From a candidate division WOR-3 bacterium (GTDB lineage Bacteria; Hydrothermota; UBA3072), in NCBI GenBank assembly GCA_039804165.1, contig JBDRZZ010000001.1, forward strand, positions 1 through 64,000: 64,000 nucleotides of DNA, written 5' to 3'. Positions 24,148-35,362 of this stretch are shown here, piece after piece; within the stretch, counting starts at the first letter, position 1; every line of letters starts with the position of its first letter. The translations under genes and the position numbers were made by a program. Under the pieces are notes generated by a model, which saw only the letters and a list, made by a program, of their open reading frames with translations, made no database searches and was not told the origin of the DNA.

Positions 24148-25031
24148 TGAAAACTTATCTTGATTGTATTCCCTGTTTCTTCAGGCAGGCTATTGAGGCT
24201 TCAAGAATAGCTGGAGCAGATGAGGGAACCGAGAAGAAAATTATTGATGAAATTGCAAGAGTAATTCTAGGAATAAAATTGACAGCAACCCCTCCTGAGA
24301 TGGGGAAAACAATACACAACCTTGTAAAAAAATTGACTGGTAAGGAAGATCCTTACAAAAAAGTAAAAGAAGAGAGCACAAAAGAGGCTTTGAAAATTTA
24401 TCCTGAAATTAGAAAAAAGTTAGAATCTACTGGAAATAGACTTCTTTTTGCAGTAGAACTGGCAATCGCTGGGAATATAATTGATTACGGAACAAAGAAA
24501 TCTCTGAATTTGCAGGAAGAACTTTCTAAAATTTTGCAAAAAGAAGAGAAGTCAATAAAAAAGGAAAGCGAATACCTATTTAATTTTCGCTCTTTTAAGA
24601 ATGATGTAGAGAAAGCCAGAAATATTCTTTATGTGGCAGATAATGTTGGTGAGACGATTTTTGATCGTATCCTGATAGAGGAGATAAAAAGGGTTGACCC
24701 TGCGAAAGAAATCATTTACGCAGTCAAAGAAAAGCCCATAATAAACGATGCCTTAAGAGAAGACGCGATTAGCGCAGGTATAGATAAATTTGCCGAAATA
24801 ATTTCGAGCGGATCGGATATTCCTGGGACAATTCTTTCTCTCTGTTCAAAAGAATTTCTTGAATGTGTAGAAAGAGCGGACCTTATTATCAGTAAAGGGC
24901 AGGGAAATTTTGAAACGCTTTCGGTTACCGGAAAGCCTGTCTACTATCTCTTTATGGCAAAATGTGCGGTTGTGGCGAAGAATGTGGGCTCTGAAATTGG
25001 TGATTTTATTTTATTGAAAAGGGAAGTTTAA
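24147..25031 (+). CDS. DUF89 / ARMT1-like metal-dependent phosphatase
   Basis: A 294-residue protein with an N-terminal CIPC pair (residues 7-10), the DUF89 metal site in ADNVGETIFD (about 169-178), SSGSDIPGT (about 221) and a closing SKGQGNFETL. The family removes phosphate from damaged or reactive sugar phosphates, subfamily I being common in thermophiles and archaea. It shares a 1-nt overlap (TAATG) with the DUF123 gene, so the MBL-DUF123-DUF89 genes form one unit. Confidence 0.88.
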   Translation: MKTYLDCIPCFFRQAIEASRIAGADEGTEKKIIDEIARVILGIKLTATPPEMGKTIHNLVKKLTGKEDPYKKVKEESTKEALKIYPEIRKKLESTGNRLLFAVELAIAGNIIDYGTKKSLNLQEELSKILQKEEKSIKKESEYLFNFRSFKNDVEKARNILYVADNVGETIFDRILIEEIKRVDPAKEIIYAVKEKPIINDALREDAISAGIDKFAEIISSGSDIPGTILSLCSKEFLECVERADLIISKGQGNFETLSVTGKPVYYLFMAKCAVVAKNVGSEIGDFILLKREV

Positions 25032-25077
25032 AAATGTTTGGGAAATTTATTTTATCCCTTTTAGAAGAATTGATTAG

Positions 25078-25105
25078 TTGAAAATATAAAAAATTTGAGT
25101 ATAAT
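25078..25105 (+). promoter_or_regulatory. promoter of the AbiEii-type pair (leaderless)
   Basis: TTGAAA (25078-25083), 16 bp, TATAAT (25100-25105). The ATG at 25111 is 5 nt after the -10 box with no ribosome-binding site, so a leaderless mRNA is expected. Confidence 0.75.
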
Positions 25106-25110
25106 TAACT

Positions 25111-25419
25111 ATGAAAGTTAAAGAATCGAAAGAAAATAATCCAAAGAAAATTTTTAACCCTGTTCTTTTCTGGGATGCCGAGGATATAGATGTTGAAAAG
25201 CATGCAGGCTATATTATCAGCCGTGTGCTTGACTTCGGCGATGAAAAAGATATCAAAAATTTGAGAAAAGTATACCCGGAGGAGAAAATTATCGAGGTAA
25301 TAAAAAGAAGACGTAACCTGATGCCTCAAACAGGGAAATTCTGGGCTCTTTACTTTAATATTCCGCTAAAGGAGATAGAGTGTTTGAGAAAGTATTACCG
25401 GAAAATGGAGCAGAAATAA
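25111..25419 (+). CDS. DUF6922-like putative antitoxin
   Basis: A 102-residue protein with the pattern NPVLFWD near residue 20, a central ISRVLDFGDEKDI segment and a C-terminal KFWALYFNIP block. Small proteins of this kind are regularly encoded immediately upstream of AbiEii-type nucleotidyltransferases. It overlaps the next gene by 40 nt. Probable antitoxin and repressor; no DNA-binding motif is obvious. Confidence 0.7.
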   Translation: MKVKESKENNPKKIFNPVLFWDAEDIDVEKHAGYIISRVLDFGDEKDIKNLRKVYPEEKIIEVIKRRRNLMPQTGKFWALYFNIPLKEIECLRKYYRKMEQK

Positions 25420-26006
25420 TAGAGAGTCTTTCACCACATATTAATGATTTTTACCTTGCTGGTGGCACAGGTCTTGCACTTCAACTTGGTCATAGGAAAT
25501 CGTTGGGCCTGGACTTTTTTTCATCTGAGATATTTAATACCGAAGTTTTTCTTAAAAATATCCATCCTGATAAAACTCTATTGGTTAGAGAAGAAACTAT
25601 TCACTGCGAGATTGGAAAGGTTAAATTTTCTTTTCTTTTTTATAACCAACCGCTTGTTTTCCCTACACTTACCTGGCGAGGTATAAAACTCGCTGATTGG
25701 CGGGATATAACGGCTGAAAAAATTAAAGCTATCGCTCAGAGGGGAACAAAAAAGGACTTTTATGATTTGTTTGCTGTTTTACAGTTAAGATTATCTATAG
25801 ATGAGGCTTGTGGGATTTTTAAAAAGAGATTTGCTTCAACGGATGTTAATATGTATCATGTTCTTAAAAGTATAACTTTTTTTGAGGAAGCTGAAGAAGA
25901 GCCACCGCCTATTTTGTTGGTCAAAGATGAGGGATGGCGATGGGAAAAAGTGAAAGAATTCTTTGAAAAAAATATTAAGCAATTTGAAAAGAGCCTCTTT
26001 ACATAA
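25380..26006 (+). CDS. AbiEii-type nucleotidyltransferase toxin
   Basis: A 208-residue nucleotidyltransferase with AGGTGLALQLGHR (about 27-39) and LGLDFF (Asp45), then DITAEKIKAIAQRGTKKDFYDLF, the standard AbiEii/DUF1814 blocks. Such toxins block growth by modifying tRNA and are often abortive-infection effectors. It starts at GTG after AAAGGAG, within the upstream gene. Together the pair is a type IV-like toxin-antitoxin module preceding the methylase-helicase operon. Confidence 0.85.
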   Translation: MFEKVLPENGAEIIESLSPHINDFYLAGGTGLALQLGHRKSLGLDFFSSEIFNTEVFLKNIHPDKTLLVREETIHCEIGKVKFSFLFYNQPLVFPTLTWRGIKLADWRDITAEKIKAIAQRGTKKDFYDLFAVLQLRLSIDEACGIFKKRFASTDVNMYHVLKSITFFEEAEEEPPPILLVKDEGWRWEKVKEFFEKNIKQFEKSLFT

Positions 26007-26423
26007 AAATATAAAAGGATTTTTGTTTTTCTGGGAATACTAAAATTTACCTCTAAATTAGTCGGGTCTTCTTTCTTAATTTACTTCCAGGAAAATGCAA
26101 ATTGCTTAGATATATCTTTTGGTTCTATAGTTAGAAATGGAATGAGTTAATCCAAATTATCCTGAAGATTGAGAAAAATTAAGAAAGAATACTCAAACCT
26201 AAGGATTCAAATGATTATTTCTCAAGATTCAATTCTGTAAGAGAGAAAACTATCTTCTTTTCAGTTTACTAATTTTGTGTTTTCTCTTGAGAGTTTTTAT
26301 ATTGACCTATTTGATTTTTTTGTTATAATTATAAAAATAGAGATGAAAAGGGGGTAGAAGAATTCCCTTAAAAAGAAGAGTAATTAAATTCAGGAATCAA
26401 GATTTAACCCCAAAGAGGTAAGG
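26007..26423. other. 417-bp intergenic region before the defence operon
   Basis: AT-rich, no gene. It has a promoter at 26302-26329 and long-range inverted repeats: TCTTTCTTAATTT (26075 region) with its complement about 85 nt on, and AGAGAAAAC (26242-26250) with GTTTTCTCT (26279-26287). These could form operator or terminator structures; none is compelling alone. Confidence 0.5.
26302..26329 (+). promoter_or_regulatory. promoter of the helicase-methylase-ATPase operon
   Basis: TTGACC (26302-26307) and TATAAT (26324-26329), 16-bp spacer. The expected leader is about 88 nt, and AAAGAGGTAAGG precedes the ATG. Confidence 0.75.
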
Positions 26424-29400
26424 ATGGGAGATATAGTCATTAAAGCAAATGACCTTATTAAAGGTCCATACTGGTCTGAATGTGTCATAGTAAACATTTG
26501 TGAATCTCAAGGAGATTATGTTCATATTGTAGGAAAAACACAAAGAAGCAGGAACCTTATTGATCAGGTGTTACCATTAGAAGACTTAGAAAAGATCGAA
26601 ATTGTTACTGCTCGACCGCTTTTTAAGCAAGAAGCCTGGAAGGTTTTCCTATCATTAGAATCAATTAGATACCGTTATGCATCTTTATATGATCCATTAC
26701 TTGCAATGAATGTTTCAAAAATTGATCCTCTTCCTCATCAGATAGAAGGGGTTTATGGATACATTTTGAAATTACCACGGATTCGTTTCCTCATAGCTGA
26801 TGACCCTGGTGCAGGCAAAACGATAATGGCTGGACTAATTATTAAAGAACTCAAACTGCGACAGCTCATCAAACGAATCCTCATCGTGTGTCCGGGGCAC
26901 CTGAAAGACCAATGGCGACGTGAACTGCAAGAGAGATTCGATGAGACTTTTGAAGTGATAGACCGAGGCCGTTTCGATGCTATCTACAGAACAAATGTGT
27001 GGGAAAGAGAGAATCACATCATTACATCAATGGATTTCGCAAAAAGAGACGATGTGCTTCCAATATTGGCTGCTACAAAGTTCGACCTCGTTATCGTCGA
27101 TGAAGCACACAAAATGAGTGCTTACCGATATGGAGAAAAGGTCAGTAAATCTGAACGATACAAACTCGGAGAGGTGTTATCAGACATTACACATCATCTG
27201 GTATTTCTTACAGCTACACCGCATAAGGGTGACCCAGAAAATTTCAGACTCTTTCTTGATTTGCTTGACCCGGGCTTTTTTGCAACAGAAGAGATGGTGA
27301 GGGAATCCATCAAGAGTAAAGATAATCCGCTTTTCATAAGGCGAATGAAAGAAGATCTCAAAGATTTTGAAGGTAAACCACTATTTTTACCAAGATATGT
27401 CAAAACTGTGTACTTCGAAATAGGAAAGTTATCACCACGTGAAAAGGAGCTTTATAATGAGCTTTCAAAATACGTAGAGGAGCAATACAATTTAGCATTA
27501 TCAAAAGATGGGAGAAGGAATATCGCGTTTGCTCTTGTTATCCTGCAAAGGAGATTTGCCTCAAGTATTTACGCTATGTTGAAATCATTAGAGCGCAGAA
27601 AGAAAAGACTTGAAGAACTTATGGTATCTGGAACACCACCAAGAGGAGGAGAACAGGATATTGAAGAAATTGATGATCTATCTGAACAGGAACGCTGGCA
27701 GAAAGAATCAGAATGGGAGACTCTCAGTGTTGCGGAAACAGAAGAAGAATTGCAGAAAGAAATTAATACGATTAATTCTCTCATGAATAAAGCTACAGAA
27801 ATTGTTAAAAATGAAGAGGAGATTAAGCTAAAAAAACTCAAAGAATCCCTTGCTGAATTAAGCCAAAAAGTCCAAGAGAAGGAAAAAAGAAAAATTCTCA
27901 TTTTTACGGAATCCAGAGATACACTAGAATACCTTGAGAAAAAAATAAAAGATTGGGGATATTCTGTAAACACGATCCATGGTGCAATGAGGCTTGAAGA
28001 AAGGGTCTACGCAGAAACAGTATTTAGGAACGAGACAGAAGTTATGGTTGCAACAGAGGCTGCTGGTGAAGGTATTAACCTTCAGTTCTGTAACCTGATG
28101 ATTAATTATGACATACCATGGAACCCTAACCGACTTGAACAACGAATGGGGCGTATCCATAGATATGGACAAACAAGAGAAGTTTTTGTTCATAACCTCG
28201 TTGCCAGCGATACACGTGAAGGGATGGTCCTTAAACGACTTTTTGAAAAAATTGAAGAAATAAAACTTGCCATTGGGACTGATAAAGTTTTTGATGTGCT
28301 TGGTGAAATTATCGATAGTAAACAATTCTCGCAAGCAATGCTCGATGCGGCAGTCAATGCACGAAACATCGACGAAATCATCCAATCGATTGAGATAACT
28401 GTTGATGAAGAGTACATAGCGAAAGTGAAAGAAAACCTCGGCGAAACATTGGCAACACGATACATTGATTATACTCGAATCAAGGAAATGGCTCAAAAAG
28501 CAAAAGAGAACCGCCTTATACCTGAATATACGCAGAGTTTCTTTACTAAAGCCCTGGAGAGAGCTGGAGGTAAATTAAAGAAAATAGATAATAGGTTGAT
28601 TGCAATAGAGAATATACCACACGAAATTCGAAAAATTGCTGAAAATGAACTATTTAAGAAATGCTACGGAAGTATTTTAAAAAGCTACCCAAAAGTTACA
28701 TTTGATAAAGATATATCGAATAAAAACCCAAATGTTGAATTTATTTCCTTTGGGCATCCTCTCTTCGAAGCTGTATTACAATGGGTAGAAGAAAATTTAC
28801 TTGAGAGCATCTACACGGGAGCAACGTTCTACGACCCCGATGGTAAGCTTAATGGCTACATTCTTTTCTACGAAGGAGAAATAAAAGATGGCACGGGAGC
28901 TATTGCTGGTAAACGACTTTTCTCTTTCTACATAAATGATAATGGAATAAAACTTATTCCACCATCCATAATTTGGGATCTCGCTGAAGAAAATACACCA
29001 TCTCTTGTGGAAGTTCCCGATGTTGAAACAATGAAGAAGAAGGCCGTCGAATACGCTATCAAAGCCCTCGAACAATACAAATCTGAACTCCTTGCAGAGC
29101 GCAAACGGCAAGCTGAAATAAAACAGAAATACGGAGTTAAGTCACTTGAACACCTTGTTTTAAAATTAGATGAGGAACTAATTGATCTCGAAGCTCGTAA
29201 AGCCAGAGGTGAAAATGTGGACCTTGTTATAAGAAACAAGCAGGAACGAAAATTAGAGTACGAACAAGCTTTAAAAGAGCTTCAAAGCCTCATAGAAAAG
29301 GAACAAAGCTTGACAATGACGATGCCACGATTCCTTGGAATGATTCAGGTAAAACCGCATCCTCAGAAAAGTGCGGCAATGGTAAGCGATGCAGAAATTG

Positions 29401-29762
29401 AAGAAATCGGAATGCGCGTGGCAATGGAATACGAACAAACACAAGGTCGCATACCCGAAGATGTCTCATCACAAAACCTCGGTTTCGATATCCGCTCTAC
29501 AGATAGCAGTAACAACACACGGTACATCGAAGTAAAAGCCCGTGCTCAAACCGGTCCTGTTGCTCTCACACAAAACGAATGGTTTAAGGCACAACGGTTT
29601 GGTAACGATTACTATCTTTATGTTGTTTTTAACGCAGATTCAAAACCAGAGCTACGTATTATCGCAAACCCTGCCTCTATCTTAAAACCAGAAGAGAAAA
29701 TAGAGATTGTTCGCTATTTTGTGGAGAGCAATGAAATTTTAAATAAAGGAATAAAAGTATGA
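26424..29762 (+). CDS. SNF2/HepA-type helicase with C-terminal DUF3883 nuclease-like domain
   Basis: An 1112-residue superfamily 2 protein. The helicase core has Walker A DDPGAGKT (126-133), DEAH (226-229), TATPH (263-267) and motif [13 protein letters not shown] (near 573), with a Glu/Lys-rich coiled-coil insert near 370-480. The C-terminal ~125 residues match DUF3883, with GFDIRS near 1019 and YIEVKA near 1034, an arrangement like the D...ExK core of PD-(D/E)xK nucleases. It is the first gene of a three-gene operon with a DNA methyltransferase and an ATPase, each overlapping by 4 nt. Likely role: recognising, translocating along and perhaps cutting foreign or unmethylated DNA. CGN arginine codons are more frequent than in downstream core genes. 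Confidence 0.88.
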   Translation: MGDIVIKANDLIKGPYWSECVIVNICESQGDYVHIVGKTQRSRNLIDQVLPLEDLEKIEIVTARPLFKQEAWKVFLSLESIRYRYASLYDPLLAMNVSKIDPLPHQIEGVYGYILKLPRIRFLIADDPGAGKTIMAGLIIKELKLRQLIKRILIVCPGHLKDQWRRELQERFDETFEVIDRGRFDAIYRTNVWERENHIITSMDFAKRDDVLPILAATKFDLVIVDEAHKMSAYRYGEKVSKSERYKLGEVLSDITHHLVFLTATPHKGDPENFRLFLDLLDPGFFATEEMVRESIKSKDNPLFIRRMKEDLKDFEGKPLFLPRYVKTVYFEIGKLSPREKELYNELSKYVEEQYNLALSKDGRRNIAFALVILQRRFASSIYAMLKSLERRKKRLEELMVSGTPPRGGEQDIEEIDDLSEQERWQKESEWETLSVAETEEELQKEINTINSLMNKATEIVKNEEEIKLKKLKESLAELSQKVQEKEKRKILIFTESRDTLEYLEKKIKDWGYSVNTIHGAMRLEERVYAETVFRNETEVMVATEAAGEGINLQFCNLMINYDIPWNPNRLEQRMGRIHRYGQTREVFVHNLVASDTREGMVLKRLFEKIEEIKLAIGTDKVFDVLGEIIDSKQFSQAMLDAAVNARNIDEIIQSIEITVDEEYIAKVKENLGETLATRYIDYTRIKEMAQKAKENRLIPEYTQSFFTKALERAGGKLKKIDNRLIAIENIPHEIRKIAENELFKKCYGSILKSYPKVTFDKDISNKNPNVEFISFGHPLFEAVLQWVEENLLESIYTGATFYDPDGKLNGYILFYEGEIKDGTGAIAGKRLFSFYINDNGIKLIPPSIIWDLAEENTPSLVEVPDVETMKKKAVEYAIKALEQYKSELLAERKRQAEIKQKYGVKSLEHLVLKLDEELIDLEARKARGENVDLVIRNKQERKLEYEQALKELQSLIEKEQSLTMTMPRFLGMIQVKPHPQKSAAMVSDAEIEEIGMRVAMEYEQTQGRIPEDVSSQNLGFDIRSTDSSNNTRYIEVKARAQTGPVALTQNEWFKAQRFGNDYYLYVVFNADSKPELRIIANPASILKPEEKIEIVRYFVESNEILNKGIKV

Positions 29763-32515
29763 ACGACAAGCGCTTTATCGAAGTCTCGTTTCCAGTAAAA
29801 GAGGTAGGCGAGATTTCGGCAAAAGAAAAAAACATCCGACACGGACATATTAGCACGTTGCATATTTGGTGGGCGCGCCGACCTTTAGCTGCAAGTCGCG
29901 CGACTGCTTATGCTGCCCTTACTCCAATACCTGAAGATCCGATTGAATGGCAAAAAAAGAGAGATTTTATTATTAACCTATCCAAGTGGGAAAATTCAAA
30001 CAACGAACAACTTATCAAACAGGCACAAGAGGAAATTTTAAAAGGAAACGGAGGTAAGCCCCCAAAGGTTATAGATCCTTTCTCGGGTGGTGGTTCTTAT
30101 CCTCTCGAAGCGCTTAGACTGGGTTGTGAAGCTTATGCTAATGATTACAATCCTGTGGCTGTACTTATTGAAAAAGCTACCTTAGAATTTCCACAAAAAT
30201 TCAGCAAACCTTTTGATGGCATGCCTAATTTGCTCAAACTGCATGCTTCTAATCAATCGAAAGGCAATTTGTTTACGGATGAGAATAGAACAATCCAAAA
30301 TCCTTTGCTCTTTGCTGTTGAGTATTGGGGCAATTGGGTTTTAGAAGAAGCAAAAAAAGAATTAGCTGAATTTTATACTTCCAATAAGAGTGAAATTCCA
30401 GTTGGCTACATTTGGGCAAGAACTGTTCCTTGCCAGAACCCTTCTTGTAGTGTGGAAATCCCTCTGATGCGTCAATATTGGCTTGCTAAGAAGGATAATA
30501 AAAAGGTTGCCTTGCATCCTGTTACAAAAGGAGCTGGTAAGCCAATTGAGTTTGAAATTGTGGCGCAAGGTATTTCCAACTACAAACCTTGGCCCAAAGA
30601 TTTTGATCCCGAAGAGGGTACAGTAGCTCGTGCCAAAGTGCGGTGTCCAGCCTGTGGCTCAATGATTGATGACAAAACCACACGTAAACTATTCCAAACC
30701 GGAAAAGCTGGGGAAAGAATGATTGCTGTGGTTTATACAAAACCCAAAACCGAAGGCAAATACTACCGCTTAGCCACAGAAGAAGATATAAAAACCTTCG
30801 AAAAAGCTAAAAAAGCACTTAACAAAAAAATCGAAGAACTCCGCGAAAAATGGATTTTGGAACCTGTGCCAGATGAGGAATTGCCACCAAGAGGAACTTT
30901 AGGTTTTAGGATCCAAGGTTATGGAATGAACACTTGGGGTGATCTTTTCAATCCTCGACAGAAGCTCTCTCTTTTAGTTTTTGCCGATGCTGTGCGCAGA
31001 GCGTATGAGAAGATGAGGGAATTGGGCTATCCCGAAGATTTTGCCAAGGCTGTGACAGTATATTTGGGGATGGGATTAAGTAGACAAGCAGATTATAACT
31101 CAACTTTATGCGTTTGGGCAGTGGCAGGAGAATTTATAGCACATACTTTTGGTAGACAAGCTCTACCTATGATTTGGGACTACTTTGAATTGTATCCCGA
31201 TAGTAATGCTACTGGTGATTGGAATTCTGGGTTAAATTGGATTCTTTCAGTTCTTCACCACCTCTCCCAACTCCCCAACTCCCAATCTCCAATCCCCACT
31301 GTCACCCATTCCTCAGCCACACAGCTACCGTATCCCGACAACTACTTTGATGCAGTTCTTACTGATCCGCCATATTACGACAATGTCCCCTACTCATACC
31401 TTTCTGATTTTTTTTATGTTTGGCTTAAGCGAACAGTGGGGCATCTTTTTCCAGAGCTTTTTGCTACTCCTCTTACTCCCAAAAGTGGAGAAATTGTGGC
31501 TTACACACAAAAAGAGGGAGGGCTTGAGGCTGGAATGAAGTTCTTTGAAGAACAGTTAGCGTTATCCTTCAAAGAGATGTATCGTATTTTAAAACCTGGT
31601 GGCATTGCTGTGATTGTGTATGCTCATAAGTCAACTGCTGGCTGGGAAACTGTCATTAATGCACTCCTTGATAGTGGCTTGGTTGTCAATGCTTCTTGGC
31701 CAGTGAATACCGAAATGCAATCACGGCTCAATGCTAAAGAAACAGCATCTTTAGCTTCTTCTATTTACATTGTTGCCCGCAAAATGGAACGAAAAGATAT
31801 TGGATTTTACCCAGAAGTTAAAAAAGAGCTTGAATCCTATATGAATGAGAAGCTCGAAAGACTCTGGCAAGAAGGAATTGGTGGAGCAGACTTTTTTATT
31901 TCTGCTATTGGTGCTGGTATTGAGGTCTTTGGCAAATATAAACAAATTATGGACTACAGTGGCAATATCATTCGCGCAGATATGATGCTCGAAGATATTC
32001 GGAAAATTGCAACTGATTATGCAGTGCATAAGATCCTGCATAATGGATTTGCTGGAGAAATCAACGAACTTACCCGCTACTACGTGCTCTACCGGTGGGA
32101 ATATGGCGAAGCAAAAGTTCAATTCGACGAAGCACGCAAGCTGGCAGCAAGCTGTGGCATCGATTTAGCGAATGAATGGAACAAACATGGGTTTATTAGA
32201 AAAGAAAAAGAATTTATTCGCCTACTTGGTCCGGAAGAAAGAACCATAAAAGACTTGGAAAATTCCAATGAGCTCATCGATGTGTTGCATCATATGCTCT
32301 TGCTATGGGAAAAGAGCAAGCGAGATGACATACTTGAGCGCTTGCAGACAACCGGCTTTGGCAAGAGCGAAGCATTTTACCGAGTAGCTCAGGCAATTGC
32401 AGAAACTTTGCCGAACGAGAGTAAAGAGAAGAAATTACTAGAAGGATTTTTAGCAGGGAGAGAAAGAATTAGAAGTGAGATAAAACAAAAGAGGCAAAAG
32501 GAGTTATTCAAATGA
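29759..32515 (+). CDS. DUF1156 adenine-specific DNA methyltransferase (COG1743 type)
   Basis: A 918-residue protein. The N-terminal DUF1156 block has [20 protein letters not shown] (about 22-41). Motif [11 protein letters not shown] (about 107) binds S-adenosylmethionine, motif [10 protein letters not shown] (about 534) is the catalytic DPPY, and Zn-ribbon-like CQNPSC (about 226) and CPACG (about 296) lie between them. Probably modifies host DNA so that the partner helicase-nuclease spares it. A proline/serine-rich stretch just before motif IV (about 500-517) looks like an inserted C-rich DNA repeat. ATGA overlaps on both sides indicate coupled translation. Confidence 0.9.
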   Translation: MNDKRFIEVSFPVKEVGEISAKEKNIRHGHISTLHIWWARRPLAASRATAYAALTPIPEDPIEWQKKRDFIINLSKWENSNNEQLIKQAQEEILKGNGGKPPKVIDPFSGGGSYPLEALRLGCEAYANDYNPVAVLIEKATLEFPQKFSKPFDGMPNLLKLHASNQSKGNLFTDENRTIQNPLLFAVEYWGNWVLEEAKKELAEFYTSNKSEIPVGYIWARTVPCQNPSCSVEIPLMRQYWLAKKDNKKVALHPVTKGAGKPIEFEIVAQGISNYKPWPKDFDPEEGTVARAKVRCPACGSMIDDKTTRKLFQTGKAGERMIAVVYTKPKTEGKYYRLATEEDIKTFEKAKKALNKKIEELREKWILEPVPDEELPPRGTLGFRIQGYGMNTWGDLFNPRQKLSLLVFADAVRRAYEKMRELGYPEDFAKAVTVYLGMGLSRQADYNSTLCVWAVAGEFIAHTFGRQALPMIWDYFELYPDSNATGDWNSGLNWILSVLHHLSQLPNSQSPIPTVTHSSATQLPYPDNYFDAVLTDPPYYDNVPYSYLSDFFYVWLKRTVGHLFPELFATPLTPKSGEIVAYTQKEGGLEAGMKFFEEQLALSFKEMYRILKPGGIAVIVYAHKSTAGWETVINALLDSGLVVNASWPVNTEMQSRLNAKETASLASSIYIVARKMERKDIGFYPEVKKELESYMNEKLERLWQEGIGGADFFISAIGAGIEVFGKYKQIMDYSGNIIRADMMLEDIRKIATDYAVHKILHNGFAGEINELTRYYVLYRWEYGEAKVQFDEARKLAASCGIDLANEWNKHGFIRKEKEFIRLLGPEERTIKDLENSNELIDVLHHMLLLWEKSKRDDILERLQTTGFGKSEAFYRVAQAIAETLPNESKEKKLLEGFLAGRERIRSEIKQKRQKELFK
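31256..31306 (+). repeat. C-rich low-complexity repeat inside the methyltransferase gene
   Basis: An abrupt run of near-repeats of CCAACTCC / CCAATCTCC in an otherwise mixed-composition gene encodes a Pro/Ser/Gln stretch directly before the catalytic motif. The frame is kept. It resembles a short repeat that has invaded or expanded within the coding sequence. Confidence 0.5.
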
Positions 32516-35076
32516 AACCATTTCATACAATAGCAATCCCTCACAAAGACATCCTTGAGGGTCGTTTCACAATGGATGTTTTTGCAGCGGACCTTTGGGA
32601 AGCGTATCACAATCGCGGTCCGGCTGAGTATCGGGATGCGAAAACATTTTTTGAGAAGACGTACGAAACCCAAGGGTTACAAAATCTGCTTGATGTTATC
32701 TACAGGCGAGTAACCGGCAAGGGTGGTGATTCGACCATTCAGATTCAGACACCATTTGGTGGAGGTAAGACGCATTCGCTTATTGCCATCATGCACAAGG
32801 CGCAGGAGTGGAACGCGAAGAGAGTTGTCATTGTGGGTACAAATATTAGCGCAAAGGATACGCTCTGGAGTATTCTTGAGCAACAACTTACGGGGAAGAA
32901 TGAAAAACTCGTTGGATTAACATCGCCGGGTAAAGACAAGATAAAAGCAGTGCTTCAGGCGCATCAGCCTCTCATCATCCTTATGGATGAAGTGCTTGAG
33001 TATGTAACGAAAGCCGCTGGAGTAAAAGTAGAAAGCAGTACACTTGCCGCACAAACTATGGCGTTTATGCAGGAGCTGACGGAGACGGTCTCGATTTTGG
33101 AGAAGGCGTGCCTTGTGGTAACGCTTCCATCAAGTATAATCGAACACTACGATCAGGCAGCAGAACAATTATTCGCTCAGCTTCAAAAAGTGATGGGACG
33201 AGTGGAAAAAATCTATACGCCTGTGCAAGAATCCGAGATTGCCAAGGTCATTCGTCGAAGGCTTTTTACATCTGTTGATGAGAAAAAGGCATTACAAGTA
33301 ATTAAGCACTTTCTTGACTATGCTCAGAAGGAAGGGATTCTCCCGCCTGGGATGGAAGTCAGCGAGTATCGGGATAGATTTTTAGATTCTTATCCTTTTA
33401 TGCCAGAAGTGATTGATGTTTTATATCACAGGTGGGGAAGTTTCCCTGGTTTTCAACGGACTCGAGGTGTTTTAAGGCTTCTTTCATTAGTTATCTCAGA
33501 ACTCAAAACAAAAAATCTTCCTTATATCAGTCTTGCAGATTTTAATCTTGCCCAACAGGAGATACGTCAAGAACTCTTAAAACACATTGGAACAGAATTC
33601 AACAGTGTCATTGCACAAGATATTACTGATGCAGATGCGGGAAGTAAGAAAGTGGATATGAATCTTGGCGAAGCGTATAAGGGTTTACACCTTGCAACTC
33701 GAGCTTCAACGGCAATTTTTATGTATTCATTCTCCGGAGGAACAGAACGGGGGGCAACGCTAACAGAAATTAAACGGACAGCAACAACGCTCAATAACCC
33801 TTCTAGTGTTGTTGCAGAAGCTCTTGAGCAGTTGAAGAGCAAGCTGTTTTATTTCCAACTTCAAGCAGATAAGTACTTCTTCTCGAACCAGCCAAATATT
33901 AATCGTATTATCCTCACTAAAATGGAGAATGTTCACGATGCAGAATTGCTTGAATTAGAGAAAGACTTACTGAAGCAGAATATCCGTGGAGATCGAATGA
34001 AAGTGTTTCTGTGGGAAGAACAATCGTCGTCAATTCCTGATACTGAAGATCTGAAGCTTATTATTTTACCAGAAGAGAAGAAAGAGGTGATTGAATCTAT
34101 TTTGAAAACAAAAGGTGAAAGCCCTCGGGTAAATTGTAACACTTTATTTTTCCTTTTCCCTACTGATATTGAGCGAGCAAGCTTTAGAGTTCAATTGAAA
34201 CGCTACAAAGCTTACCAAGCGCTTGAGAAAGATACAACCGTTTCTCTGGGAGAGGAACAACGGAAAGAAATTCGTGCTGAACTCAAGAGATACGAAAGCG
34301 ACATCAAAGAAGCACTTCGGAAACTGTACCGACAAGTTGCCATTCCTACGAGGGAAGGCTACAAGAAAGACGACCTTGGCATCCCAACGTATGGTGAACA
34401 GAAACCACTTGATGTTGTGGTGTATGAGAAACTTCTTTCAAATGGTGAAGTTGTTGAGCAGTTAGTTCCACTCGTCATTAAGGAACGATACCTTAAAAAC
34501 AATAGGTTTGTATTAACAAAACAGATTGCGCAAGCGGGATACCAGACTCCAGGTGAGCTTCGAGTTAGAGACAGAACTATCCTTGAAAGAGCAATTTTAG
34601 AGGGGATTGAGAAAGGTGTATTTGGTTTGGGGGAACTTGAAAACGACAAGCCGATTTGTAGATATTTTCAAGAAACCCCGAGGGTTGGTTTTAGTGATAA
34701 TGAGATTCTTATAAGTGAGGAGCTCTGTAAAGAGGAAAAAAGAGGTAAGGAAAGGATAACTTCGGAACATAAGATGGAGTATCCACCGAGCACTTCCGTT
34801 GGAACAGGAGCAGCTGTTAATGAATCTTTGGAGGTAGCTGTAGAAGAGAGCGGTTTTAAGGATAATGTCCACTTAAGTTTTGATATTCCTAAAGGGAAAG
34901 TTTCTGAGGTATTACGCATAATAAACTTTTTACAGCAAAAATTTGAGATTATTAATTTAGAAATTAAAGCAAGGGATGGAAAAATTTCTGAACAGGATTA
35001 TGAAAATAAAGTGAAAGAGGCGTTGAGACAATTGGGAATTGAGTTTGGAGAGGAAAATAGACCAAACAAATTGTAG
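32512..35076 (+). CDS. DUF499 AAA-type ATPase (COG1483 type)
   Basis: An 854-residue protein with Walker A FGGGKTHS (about 82-89), Walker [12 protein letters not shown] (about 152-162), an arginine-rich AAA segment and a C-terminal region ending in charged helices. DUF499 ATPases are found in defence islands with DUF1156 methylases and SNF2 helicases. Likely a large motor or assembly ATPase of the system. It overlaps the methyltransferase stop by 4 nt and is the last gene of the operon. Confidence 0.9.
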   Translation: MKPFHTIAIPHKDILEGRFTMDVFAADLWEAYHNRGPAEYRDAKTFFEKTYETQGLQNLLDVIYRRVTGKGGDSTIQIQTPFGGGKTHSLIAIMHKAQEWNAKRVVIVGTNISAKDTLWSILEQQLTGKNEKLVGLTSPGKDKIKAVLQAHQPLIILMDEVLEYVTKAAGVKVESSTLAAQTMAFMQELTETVSILEKACLVVTLPSSIIEHYDQAAEQLFAQLQKVMGRVEKIYTPVQESEIAKVIRRRLFTSVDEKKALQVIKHFLDYAQKEGILPPGMEVSEYRDRFLDSYPFMPEVIDVLYHRWGSFPGFQRTRGVLRLLSLVISELKTKNLPYISLADFNLAQQEIRQELLKHIGTEFNSVIAQDITDADAGSKKVDMNLGEAYKGLHLATRASTAIFMYSFSGGTERGATLTEIKRTATTLNNPSSVVAEALEQLKSKLFYFQLQADKYFFSNQPNINRIILTKMENVHDAELLELEKDLLKQNIRGDRMKVFLWEEQSSSIPDTEDLKLIILPEEKKEVIESILKTKGESPRVNCNTLFFLFPTDIERASFRVQLKRYKAYQALEKDTTVSLGEEQRKEIRAELKRYESDIKEALRKLYRQVAIPTREGYKKDDLGIPTYGEQKPLDVVVYEKLLSNGEVVEQLVPLVIKERYLKNNRFVLTKQIAQAGYQTPGELRVRDRTILERAILEGIEKGVFGLGELENDKPICRYFQETPRVGFSDNEILISEELCKEEKRGKERITSEHKMEYPPSTSVGTGAAVNESLEVAVEESGFKDNVHLSFDIPKGKVSEVLRIINFLQQKFEIINLEIKARDGKISEQDYENKVKEALRQLGIEFGEENRPNKL

Positions 35077-35216
35077 AAAGAAAATTTGGGGAATTTTATC
35101 TGAAGTTATGTAGAAAAGGCTTTATCTTTAAGGTTTTTTTAGATCTCTCTTGAAGTTCTAATCTTTATTTAAATATTTTTACTTTAAACCTTAACTGCCG
35201 GAGAAAAAGGGGATAC

Positions 35217-35243
35217 TTGACAATTTGGTAAAAATGATAATAT
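35217..35243 (+). promoter_or_regulatory. possible promoter of the pyrophosphatase gene
   Basis: TTGACA (35217-35222) followed after 15 bp by TAATAT (35238-35243). It would give a leader of about 110 nt. The -10 match is moderate. Confidence 0.45.
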
Positions 35244-35362
35244 TGATGGGAAAATTTAGAAAGCAGGTCATATAGAAAAAGCATAGGAAAAATAAAAATT
35301 TTGCTTAACTTAAGTTTCAATTGTAAAGGTAAAAATAAAGATAAAATAAAAAAGGAGGATAG

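Noticed and set aside
34597-34919. Minus-strand frames in the DUF499 gene
   Set aside because: They are shadows of a strongly supported gene, without start signals or known domains.
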